A stretch of 64,000 nt of DNA from NCBI GenBank assembly GCA_035476815.1, contig DATILD010000036.1:1-64000 (forward strand). Reading direction: 5' to 3'. The DNA is from Methylibium sp035476815. GTDB taxonomy: Bacteria > Pseudomonadota > Gammaproteobacteria > Burkholderiales > Burkholderiaceae_C. A program made the position numbers and the translations under genes. Of the stretch, positions 43,817-53,686 are shown piece after piece. The stretch's first letter is position 1. Every line of letters begins with the position of its first letter. Under the pieces are notes generated by a model. The model searched no databases. It was not told the DNA's origin and saw only the letters and a program-made list of their open reading frames with translations.

Positions 43817-44722
43817 ATGCCCCTGTACCCGACCCTCGAAGACAGCATCGGCTCGACACCGCTGGTGCGCCTGCAGCGCCTGCCCGGCGCCGACAACGCG
43901 CGGCGCGGCAACGTGATCCTCGCCAAGCTCGAGGGCAACAACCCGGCCGGCTCGGTGAAGGACCGGCCCGCCATCAGCATGATCCGCCGCGCCGAGGAGC
44001 GCGGCGAGATCCAGCCCGGCGACACGCTGATCGAGGCCACCTCGGGCAACACCGGCATCGCGCTGGCGATGGCCGCCGCGATCCGCGGCTACCGCATGCT
44101 GCTGATCATGCCGGAGGACCTGTCGATCGAGCGCGCCCAGACCATGAAGGCCTTCGGCGCCGAGCTCATCCTCACACCCAAGGCCGGCGGCATGGAGGGC
44201 GCACGCGACCTCGCCGACCAGATGCAGCGCGACGGCCGGGGCCGTGTGCTCGACCAGTTCGCCAACCCCGACAACCCGCGCGTGCACTACGAGACCACCG
44301 GCCCCGAGCTGTGGCAGCAGACCGAAGGGCAGATCACCCACTTCGTCAGCGCGATGGGCACCACCGGCACCATCACCGGCGTGTCGAAGTTCCTGAAGGA
44401 GCGCAACCCGGCGGTGCGCATCGTCGGCGCGCAACCGAGCGAGGGCTCGCGCATCCCCGGCATCCGCAAGTGGTCCGAGGCCTATCTGCCCAAGATCTAC
44501 GAGCCGAGCCGCGTCGACGAGCTGGTGCTGGTCAGCCAGGCCGACGCCGAGGAGATGGCGCGCCGGCTGGCGCGCGAGGAGGGCCTGTTCGGCGGCATCT
44601 CGGCGGCCGGCGCGCTGTGGGCCGCGCTGCAGGTGGCCGAGCGGGTCGAGCACGCGACCATCGTGTTCGTGGTCTGCGACCGCGGCGACCGCTACCTCTC
44701 GACCGGCGTGTTTCCGGCCTGA
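43817..44722 (+). CDS. cysM: Cysteine synthase B
   Basis: A 301-residue PLP enzyme that makes cysteine from O-acetylserine (or S-sulfocysteine from thiosulfate). The PLP lysine is K48 in GSVKDRPA. The TSGNTG substrate loop and the glycine-rich GTTGTITGV phosphate cup are present. The length and MPLYPTLEDSIGSTPLVRL start suit CysM. Start is the ATG at 43817; the longer open frame upstream runs through the tRNA and is not coding. Confidence 0.94.
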   Translation: MPLYPTLEDSIGSTPLVRLQRLPGADNARRGNVILAKLEGNNPAGSVKDRPAISMIRRAEERGEIQPGDTLIEATSGNTGIALAMAAAIRGYRMLLIMPEDLSIERAQTMKAFGAELILTPKAGGMEGARDLADQMQRDGRGRVLDQFANPDNPRVHYETTGPELWQQTEGQITHFVSAMGTTGTITGVSKFLKERNPAVRIVGAQPSEGSRIPGIRKWSEAYLPKIYEPSRVDELVLVSQADAEEMARRLAREEGLFGGISAAGALWAALQVAERVEHATIVFVVCDRGDRYLSTGVFPA

Positions 44723-44730
44723 GCATCGGC

Positions 44731-45276
44731 ATGGCCGCGGAGCCGAAGTTCTGCCCGCAGTGCGCCACGCCGCTGGCCTGGCGAGTCGAGGCCGAGGACG
44801 GCGGCGACAAGTCGCGGCTGCGCTGCCCGGCCTGCGACTACACGCACTGGAACAACCCGACGCCGGTGCTCGCGGCGGTGATCGAATGCGTCGATCGCGG
44901 TGGGCAGGTCCTGCTGGCGCGCAACGCCGCCTGGCCGCCCAAGCTGTTCGGGCTGGTGGCCGGGTTCATGGAGGCCGGCGAGTCGCCGGAGGACGGCATC
45001 GCGCGCGAGGTGGTCGAGGAGACCTCGCTGCGGCTCGCCGCCCGGCCGGCGCTGATCGGCGCCTACGAGTTCCAGCGCATGAACCAGGTGATCCTCGCCT
45101 ACCACGTGGCGGCCGAGGGCGAGATCCGGCTGTCGCCCGAGCTGGCCGAGTACCGGCTGTTCGAGCCGGCCCAGGTGCGCTGCTGGCCGGCCGGCACCGG
45201 CCAGGCGCTGGCCGCCTGGCTGCGCGCGCGCGGCATCGAGCCCCAGTGGACGGAGTGGGGGCGCGACGCGACCTAG
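44731..45276 (+). CDS. NUDIX hydrolase with zinc ribbon
   Basis: A 181-residue protein. A zinc ribbon (CPQC near residue 8 and CPAC near 32) is followed by a NUDIX domain with the box GFMEAGESPEDGIAREVVEE. This architecture resembles NudC-type NADH/decapping pyrophosphatases but is shorter. The substrate is not known. The ATG at 44731 lies 8 bp after cysM, so it is probably co-transcribed. Confidence 0.88.
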   Translation: MAAEPKFCPQCATPLAWRVEAEDGGDKSRLRCPACDYTHWNNPTPVLAAVIECVDRGGQVLLARNAAWPPKLFGLVAGFMEAGESPEDGIAREVVEETSLRLAARPALIGAYEFQRMNQVILAYHVAAEGEIRLSPELAEYRLFEPAQVRCWPAGTGQALAAWLRARGIEPQWTEWGRDAT

Positions 45277-45322
45277 AATGAACCGTCCGTTGCCACAGAC
45301 GGACCCTCGAGGGAAGGCTGCG

Positions 45323-45550
45323 ATGGAAGCGAACAAGGAAATCGACACCCGCGGGCTCAACTGCCCGCTGCCCATCCTGAAGGCCAAGAAGGCGCTCGCC
45401 GACATGACGAGCGGGCAGACGCTGAAGGTGGTCGCGACCGACCCGGGTTCGGTGCGCGACTTCCAGGCCTTCGCGCGCCAGACCGGCAACGAACTCGTGG
45501 ACCAGCAGACCGCCGGCGACGAGTTCATCCACTGGCTGCGGCGGCGCTGA
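45323..45550 (+). CDS. tusA: Sulfur carrier/transfer protein TusA
   Basis: A 75-residue TusA-family protein with the signature DTRGLNCPLPILKAKKAL; C14 carries the persulfide. TusA passes sulfur to tRNA thiolation (TusBCD-E to MnmA) and other routes. A GGGAAGG site precedes the ATG at 45323, which decides the start over the in-frame ATG at 45278. It lies 47 bp after the NUDIX gene and close to cysM, another sulfur gene. Confidence 0.93.
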   Translation: MEANKEIDTRGLNCPLPILKAKKALADMTSGQTLKVVATDPGSVRDFQAFARQTGNELVDQQTAGDEFIHWLRRR

Positions 45551-45571
45551 GCGCGCCGGCCGCACGTCCCC

Positions 45572-46438
45572 TCAGAGGTCGAGGGCCTTGAGGTAGGTCC
45601 GCAGGCTCGGCCCGATCTGCGGGTGGGCCAGGCCCAGTTCCACGTTGGCCTCCAGGAAGCCTTCCTTGCTGCCGCAGTCGTAGCGGCGCCCCGCGTAGGT
45701 GTAGGCGAACACCTTCTGCCGGCGCAGCAGGCCGGCGATGCCGTCGGTCAGCTGGATCTCGCCGCCCACGCCGCGCGGCTGGTTGCGGATCTCGCTGAAG
45801 ATGTCGGGCGTCAGGATGTAGCGCCCGGCCACGCCCAGCCGCGACGGCGCCGCCTCGGGCGCCGGCTTCTCGACGATGCGGGTCACGTCCATCATCCGCT
45901 CGGCCACCGGCGTGCCGGCGACGATGCCGTAGCGCCTGGTGTGCTCGGCCGGCACTTCCTGGACCGCCAGGATCGACGCGCGCCACTCGCTGAACTGCTC
46001 GACCATCTGCTGCATGATCGGCGGCTCGCCCATCATCAGGTCGTCGGCCAGCAGCACCGCGAAGGGCTCGTTGACCACCACGCACTCGGCACACAGCACC
46101 GCATGGCCGAGACCCAGCGCCTTGGCCTGGCGGATGTAGATGCACTCCATGTCGTCGGGCTTGACCGACCTCACGAGCTCGAGCAGCTCGCGCTTGCCGG
46201 CCGCCTCGAGCTCGTACTCCAGCTCGGGGGCGGTGTCGAAGTGGTCGGGGATCGCGCGCTTGCTGCGGCCGGTGACGAAGATCATCTGCCGGATGCCGGC
46301 CGCATAGGCCTCCTCCACCGCGTACTGGATCAGCGGCTTGTCGACGACCGGCAGCATCTCCTTGGGTTGGGCCTTGGTGGCCGGAAGGAAGCGGGTGCCG
46401 AGTCCGGCCACCGGGAAGATCGCCTTGTTGATCAACAT
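45572..46438 (-). CDS. galU: UTP-glucose-1-phosphate uridylyltransferase
   Basis: A 288-residue enzyme that makes UDP-glucose for LPS, capsule and trehalose. The nucleotide loop is FPVAGLGTRFLPATKAQPKE (about 8-27), followed by the VDKPLIQYAVEEA stretch and, later, the VEKPAPEAAPSRLGVAGRY active-site region. Length is typical. It is divergent from the degenerate dehydrogenase gene and convergent with tusA (21 bp apart, no hairpin seen). Confidence 0.96.
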   Translation of the reverse strand: MLINKAIFPVAGLGTRFLPATKAQPKEMLPVVDKPLIQYAVEEAYAAGIRQMIFVTGRSKRAIPDHFDTAPELEYELEAAGKRELLELVRSVKPDDMECIYIRQAKALGLGHAVLCAECVVVNEPFAVLLADDLMMGEPPIMQQMVEQFSEWRASILAVQEVPAEHTRRYGIVAGTPVAERMMDVTRIVEKPAPEAAPSRLGVAGRYILTPDIFSEIRNQPRGVGGEIQLTDGIAGLLRRQKVFAYTYAGRRYDCGSKEGFLEANVELGLAHPQIGPSLRTYLKALDL

Positions 46439-46563
46439 CTACTTACAATCCTTGAAGCTCAATGCACCGGATGATTCTGTCATGCCGGTTTTGCGGCCCG
46501 AGCCCTGCCTGCGACGGGCGGGCGCTAGGGAGCTGTAAAAGTCGTCACGTGTGGGACCCCAGG

Positions 46564-47628
46564 ATGGATCTGCTGATCGTCGATGCGGTCGAGGACGAGG
46601 TGCTGCGGTGGCTCGAGGCACGCCACGGCGTACGCCATGCGCCGGAGCTGGCCCGCGAGCCGCGTGCGCTGCGGCAGAGCCTGTTCAACGTGCGCGGCCT
46701 GGTGCTGCCGGCGGCGGTGCGGGTCGACGAGGAGATGCTGTCGTTCGCGCCGATGCTGCGCGTGGTCGCGCGGGTCGCGCCGGGGCTGGAGAACATCGAC
46801 GTCGAGGCCTGCACGCGGGCCGGTGTCGAGCTGGTGCGCGGCGCCGCGGCGACCGCCCCCGCCGAGGCCGAGTTCATGATCGGTGCGCTGATCGCGCTGC
46901 TGCGTCCGGGGGCCGACGGCGGCCGGGTGACGCCGGGACGCGAGCTCGCGTCCGCGACCGTCGGCCTGATCGGCATGGCGCCGGCGGCGCGCTTCGTGTC
47001 GGCGATGTTGAGCGGCTTCGGCTCGCGGCTGGTCGGCTACGACCCGACGCTGCATGCCAGCGACCTGCTGTGGGGCCGCTGGCGCATCGAGCCCATGGGC
47101 CTGCGCGAGCTGCTGCAGACCGCCGATGCGGTGTGCGTGCAGCTGCCCTTCTTCAGCCGCTACCAGGGCCTGCTCGGCGAGCGCTACCTGCCGCAGTGCA
47201 AGCCGGGCCAGGTGCTGGTCAGCACCTCGCACTCGGCGGTGTTCGACGCCGAGGTGCTGGCCGGTGCGCTGCGCAGCGGCCGCATGGGCGGTGCCTGGCT
47301 CGACAGCGTCGAGCCGGGCCTGCTGGAGCCGGGCCGGCCGCTGCATGGCGTCGCCAACCTGCGCGTCTCGTCGCGGCTGGCCGGCTACACCCAGGAGTCG
47401 CGGGTGCGCGCGGTGTGGGCGGTGGCGCACCGGCTCGACGAGGTGCTGAGCCAGGCGCCGCGCGTCGCGCGCGAGTTCCGGCCGTCGGCGGCCGCGCCGC
47501 TGACCGGCCCGGTGTCGATGCCGGGGCCGCTCGGCGGGCCGGTCTCGGGCCCGGTGCCGCTCGACGAGGCCGAGCCGTTCAGCCCAGCCGCTGACGCTGC
47601 AACCGGACCCGCTCCAGCGTCGAGCTGA
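46564..47628 (+). CDS. D-2-hydroxyacid dehydrogenase homologue with degraded active site
   Basis: A 354-residue protein built like the D-isomer-specific 2-hydroxyacid dehydrogenases (SerA-like), with a C-terminal Pro/Gly-rich tail (about 310-354). Key sites are altered. The GxGxxG cofactor loop reads GLIGMAPAA (134-142). The catalytic Arg segment reads STSHSAVF (220-227). The catalytic His segment reads SSRLAGYT (269-276). Only the Glu in SVEP (E250) is kept. It may bind a ligand without catalysis. It overlaps valS (convergent) by 50 bp. Confidence 0.8.
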   Translation: MDLLIVDAVEDEVLRWLEARHGVRHAPELAREPRALRQSLFNVRGLVLPAAVRVDEEMLSFAPMLRVVARVAPGLENIDVEACTRAGVELVRGAAATAPAEAEFMIGALIALLRPGADGGRVTPGRELASATVGLIGMAPAARFVSAMLSGFGSRLVGYDPTLHASDLLWGRWRIEPMGLRELLQTADAVCVQLPFFSRYQGLLGERYLPQCKPGQVLVSTSHSAVFDAEVLAGALRSGRMGGAWLDSVEPGLLEPGRPLHGVANLRVSSRLAGYTQESRVRAVWAVAHRLDEVLSQAPRVAREFRPSAAAPLTGPVSMPGPLGGPVSGPVPLDEAEPFSPAADAATGPAPASS

Positions 47629-50467
47629 AGCCGGCCAGCCGCTCGCGCATCTGCGCCACCACCGCGGCCGGCGCGCGCGCGACGAAGCTCTGGTTGCCCA
47701 GTTGCGCCTCGGCCTTGGCGATCTCGCCCTCGAGGCGCGCGATCTCCTTGGACAGCCGCTCGCGCTCGGCCGCGACGTCGATCTCGACATGCAGCGCCAG
47801 CCGCGCGTCGCCGAGCACCGACACCGGCGCCGCGGCGGTCGCCTCGGCGAACGCGGCCTCGCCGTCGACCACCCGCACCTCGCCGAGCTTGGCCAGCGCC
47901 TTGAGCAGCGGCGCCGCCTGGGTGATGAAGGCCGCGTCGCCATGCGTCAGCAGCGGCACCCGTTCGGCCGGCGACAGGTTCATCTCGGCGCGCAGGTTGC
48001 GGCAGGCGCCGACCAGGGCCTTGAGCTTGCCGACCCAGGCGTCGGCCTGCGGGTCGACCTTGTCGAGCTGAGCCTCGGGGTAGCGCGCCAGCGCCAGCAC
48101 CGCGTCGCTGCCGGCGACCTTGCGCTCGGCCACCGGCGCGACCACCTGCCACAGCTCCTCGGTGATGAAGGGCGTCAGCGGGTGCAGCAGGCGCAGCACG
48201 GTCTCGAGCACGCGGATCAGCGTGCGGCGCGTGGCGCGCTGGATGGCCGCGTCGCCGACGGCGATCTGGACCTTGGCGATCTCGAGGTACCAGTCGCAGT
48301 ACTCGTCCCAGACGAAGCTGTAGATGGTGTTGGCGACCAGGTCGAGCCGGTAGTCGGCGAAGCCCTGCGCCACAGCCGCTTCAACGCGTTGCAGCTCGCC
48401 GACGATCCAGCGGTCGGCCGGGCCGAAGTCGAGGTAGCCGCCGGGCACACATTCCTCGGCGCCATGCGGCTTGAAGCCGCAGTAGTTGCGGCTTACCTCC
48501 TCCGGAGATAAGCCTTCACTGCAACTGCGCTGCGCTTCGTTGTCCTGCCCCGGAGTGCAGTTCATCATCACGAAGCGCGTGGCGTTCCACAGCTTGTTGC
48601 AGAAATTGCGGTAACCCTCGCAACGCCTGGTGTCGAAGTTGATGTTGCGGCCCAGGCTCGCGTAGCTGGCCATCGTGAAGCGCAGCGCGTCGGCACCGTA
48701 GGCCGGCATGCCGTCGGGGAACTCCTTCTTCACGCGCGCGGCGACCTTGGGCGCAGTCTCGGGCTTGCGCAGGCCGGTGGTGCTCTTCTTCACCAGCGTG
48801 TCGAGGTCCACGCCCTGGATCAGGTCCACCGGGTCGAGCACGTTCCCTTCGGACTTGCTCATCTTCTTGCCTTCGCTGTCACGCACCATGCCGTGGATGT
48901 ACACGTGCTTGAACGGGACGCGGCCGGTGAAGTGGGTCGTCATCATGATCATCCGGGCGACCCAGAAGAAGATGATCTCGTAGCCGGTGACGAGCACGCT
49001 GGACGGCAGGAAGAGGTCGAGCTCCTTCGTCTTCTCGGGCCAGCCGAGCGAGGAGAAGGGCACCAGCGCCGACGAGTACCAGGTGTCGAGCACGTCCGGA
49101 TCGCGCGTCAGCGGGCCGGTGTAGCCGGCGGCCTTCGCCTTGGCCTGGGCCTCGTCCTCGCTGCGCGCGACGAACAGCTCGCCGCCGCTGCCGTACCAGG
49201 CCGGGATCTGGTGGCCCCACCAGAGCTGGCGCGAGATGCACCAGTCCTGGATGTTCTTCATCCACTGGTCGTAGGTGTTGACCCAGTTCTCGGGGACGAA
49301 CTTCACCTCCCCGGAGGCGACCGCGTCGATCGCTTTCTGCGCGATCGACTTGCCGTCCGGGCCCGGCTTGCTGACGGCGACGAACCACTGGTCGGTCAGC
49401 ATCGGCTCGACGATCTGGCCGGTGCGCGCGCAGCGCGGCACCATCAGCTTGTGCTTCTTGACCTCGACCAGCAGGCCCAGCGCCTCGAGGTCGGCGACCA
49501 CCCGCTTGCGCGCGACGAAGCGGTCCAGGCCGCGGTAGGCGGCCGGGGCGTTGTCGTTGACCTTGGCGTCGAGGTCGAGCACGCCGATCATCGGCAGCCC
49601 GTGGCGCTGGCCGACCGCGTAGTCGTTCGGGTCATGCGCCGGCGTGACCTTGACGACGCCGGTGCCGAAGGCGCGATCGACGTAGGCGTCGGCGATCACC
49701 GGGATGTCGCGCTCGCACAGCGGCAGGCGGACCGTCTGGCCTATCAGCGCCGTGTAGCGCTCGTCCTCCGGGTGCACCATCACCGCGACGTCACCGAGCA
49801 TGGTCTCGGGCCGGGTCGTCGCGACCACCACCGCACCGCTGCCGTCGGTCAGCGGATAGCGGATGTGCCACAAGTGGCCGTCCTCCTCCTCGCTCTCGAC
49901 CTCGAGGTCGGAGACGGCGGACTTCAGCACCGGGTCCCAGCTCACCAGCCGCTTGCCGCGGTAGATCAGGCCCTGCTCGTGGAGCTGCACGAAGGTGTCG
50001 GTGACGACCTTCGAGAGCTTCTCGTCCATCGTGAAGTATTCGTGGCCCCAGTCGACGCTGGCGCCGAGCCGGCGCATCTGCTGCGTGATCGTCGAGCCCG
50101 AATGCTCCTTCCATTCCCAGACGCGGGCGACGAAGTTCTTGCGGCCCAGGTCGTGGCGGCTCGAACCCTGCTGCTCCAACTGGCGCTCGACGACGATCTG
50201 CGTCGCGATGCCGGCGTGGTCGGTGCCCGGCACCCACAGCGTGTTCTGTCCCTGCATCCGGTGGTAGCGCGTCAGCGCATCCATGATGGTCTGGTTGAAC
50301 GCATGGCCCATGTGCAGCACGCCGGTCACGTTGGGCGGCGGAAGCTGGATGGCAAACGAGGCCTTGGCCGCGTCGAGCGTCGGCGCGAACAGGCCGCGCT
50401 GCTCCCACAGCGGCGCCCACTTGGCCTCGATCGGGGCGGGGTCGAAGGACTTGTCGAGTTCACTCAT
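47579..50467 (-). CDS. valS: Valyl-tRNA synthetase with a 20-residue insertion
   Basis: A 962-residue class Ia synthetase that charges tRNA-Val and edits threonine. The HIGH motif is GVLHMGHAF and the KMSKS motif is GKKMSKSEGN. A CP1 editing domain lies between. A C-terminal coiled-coil tRNA-binding arm follows (IARLEGEIAKAEAQLGNQSF). Residues 643-662 form an insert splitting the family's usual GQD-CGF run, encoded by a palindrome-like 60-bp sequence. Start is the ATG at 50467; the longer upstream frame is not conserved. The 3' end overlaps the convergent dehydrogenase homologue. Confidence 0.96.
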   Translation of the reverse strand: MSELDKSFDPAPIEAKWAPLWEQRGLFAPTLDAAKASFAIQLPPPNVTGVLHMGHAFNQTIMDALTRYHRMQGQNTLWVPGTDHAGIATQIVVERQLEQQGSSRHDLGRKNFVARVWEWKEHSGSTITQQMRRLGASVDWGHEYFTMDEKLSKVVTDTFVQLHEQGLIYRGKRLVSWDPVLKSAVSDLEVESEEEDGHLWHIRYPLTDGSGAVVVATTRPETMLGDVAVMVHPEDERYTALIGQTVRLPLCERDIPVIADAYVDRAFGTGVVKVTPAHDPNDYAVGQRHGLPMIGVLDLDAKVNDNAPAAYRGLDRFVARKRVVADLEALGLLVEVKKHKLMVPRCARTGQIVEPMLTDQWFVAVSKPGPDGKSIAQKAIDAVASGEVKFVPENWVNTYDQWMKNIQDWCISRQLWWGHQIPAWYGSGGELFVARSEDEAQAKAKAAGYTGPLTRDPDVLDTWYSSALVPFSSLGWPEKTKELDLFLPSSVLVTGYEIIFFWVARMIMMTTHFTGRVPFKHVYIHGMVRDSEGKKMSKSEGNVLDPVDLIQGVDLDTLVKKSTTGLRKPETAPKVAARVKKEFPDGMPAYGADALRFTMASYASLGRNINFDTRRCEGYRNFCNKLWNATRFVMMNCTPGQDNEAQRSCSEGLSPEEVSRNYCGFKPHGAEECVPGGYLDFGPADRWIVGELQRVEAAVAQGFADYRLDLVANTIYSFVWDEYCDWYLEIAKVQIAVGDAAIQRATRRTLIRVLETVLRLLHPLTPFITEELWQVVAPVAERKVAGSDAVLALARYPEAQLDKVDPQADAWVGKLKALVGACRNLRAEMNLSPAERVPLLTHGDAAFITQAAPLLKALAKLGEVRVVDGEAAFAEATAAAPVSVLGDARLALHVEIDVAAERERLSKEIARLEGEIAKAEAQLGNQSFVARAPAAVVAQMRERLAGFSSTLERVRLQRQRLG
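48482..48541 (-). repeat. In-frame 60-bp palindrome-like insert in valS
   Basis: The core GGCTTACCTCC (48490-48500) pairs with GGAGATAAGCC (48504-48514) with one mismatch. Outer arms rich in GAAGC/GCAG/TTGC extend the foldback to about 48473-48538. It adds exactly 20 codons, including TTA, TCT, GTA and AGT, which are rare in this G+C-rich gene. Without it the protein would read GQD directly followed by CGF, as in E. coli ValS. Confidence 0.72.
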
Positions 50468-50567
50468 GGGTGCGGCAGCCGGCTGGAAACGCGAGCGGCG
50501 CCCCACGGGACGCCGCTGCTTGCGAGACCGCGATTTTAGGGCGGGGGCCGACTCCTAGAATCCCGCC

Positions 50568-52943
<2,376 letters not shown>

Positions 52944-52945
52944 GC

Positions 52946-53245
52946 GTGGACGCGGTGGCGCTCGCGACGACCCTGGCGGTCGCGCCGCTGCTGGAGGAGA
53001 TCGTGTTCCGGCTCGGCCTGCACGACGCCCTGCTGAAGCGCTGGGGCCCCGGCTGGCGGGCCAACGCAGCGGTGGCGCTGGCCTTCGGCGTGGCGCATGC
53101 GTTGCTGCGCTCGCCGGGGCTCGGGCTGGGCGTGCTGCTGCCGGCGCTGGTGATCGGCGGGGTCTACGAGCGCTGGCGCCGCCTCTGGCCCTGCGTGCTG
53201 TTGCACGCTGCGTTCAACGGGATCTGGCTGCTAGCGCACCGGTGA
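52946..53245 (+). CDS. Very short CPBP-type (MrtJ-like) intramembrane glutamic protease
   Basis: A 99-residue membrane protein with the full CPBP motif set: EEIVFR (E17, E18, R22), AFGVAH (H51) and HAAFN (H87, N91), spread over three hydrophobic helices. It resembles the MrtJ-type proteases of JDVT-CTERM sorting systems but lacks upstream helices seen in longer homologues. Start may be GTG at 52946, or TTG at 52940 overlapping the uvrD stop. No JDVT-CTERM substrate is in the window. The 3' end overlaps the lipoprotein gene by 15 bp. Confidence 0.75.
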   Translation: MDAVALATTLAVAPLLEEIVFRLGLHDALLKRWGPGWRANAAVALAFGVAHALLRSPGLGLGVLLPALVIGGVYERWRRLWPCVLLHAAFNGIWLLAHR

Positions 53246-53542
53246 CGGCTGGGCCGGCGGCGGCTCGTTCGCCGCCGCGGGTTCAGGGGCCGACGCGGGA
53301 GGCGTGGGCTGGCGCGCCGCGGGCGCCGACGCCGCCGCGGCGGGCGCCTTGTCGTCGTCCTTCATCGCATCGATGCCGGCGCCGATCGCCTTGCCGGTCA
53401 GCTCGACGCCGGTGCTCACGACCGCGCCGGTCACGCTGACCGCGGCGCCGACCACCGCGCCGCCGACCGTCACGACCGCGCAGCCGCCGAGCAGGGCCGC
53501 GACAAGGACCGCGATGAGGAGGCGAAGACGCTGCTGGTTCAT
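53231..53542 (-). CDS. Small lipoprotein, unknown
   Basis: A 103-residue predicted lipoprotein. The lipobox LLGGC gives C21 as the lipidated residue. It has a Val/Gly/Ala-rich hydrophobic middle (22-60) and an Ala/Pro-rich low-complexity tail. This shape is common in Burkholderiales envelope lipoproteins. No function is known. It is convergent with the CPBP gene and divergent from phoX. Confidence 0.7.
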   Translation of the reverse strand: MNQQRLRLLIAVLVAALLGGCAVVTVGGAVVGAAVSVTGAVVSTGVELTGKAIGAGIDAMKDDDKAPAAAASAPAARQPTPPASAPEPAAANEPPPAQPSPVR

Positions 53543-53572
53543 GCCCCGAATTATCGCGACCGAGGCGCCCCC

Positions 53573-53612
53573 AGGTCACCTCGGGGTCACCGAGATGTCA
53601 CGGCGTTTTCAT
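53573..53612 (+). promoter_or_regulatory. PHO box (PhoB site) upstream of phoX
   Basis: Four 7-bp half-sites stand exactly 11 bp apart: AGGTCAC (53573), GGGTCAC (53584), ATGTCAC (53595), TTTTCAT (53606). This is the known PhoB architecture (7-bp direct repeats with 4-bp spacers). The last half-site is 75 bp before the phoX start. A -10 may lie near 53622. Confidence 0.75.
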
Positions 53613-53686
53613 GCGCGCTGCCTACCGTCCGTGAGTTTTTCCGCAGCCCGTCCGCGGGCCTCACCCAGCAGTCGCAAGGACACCCC

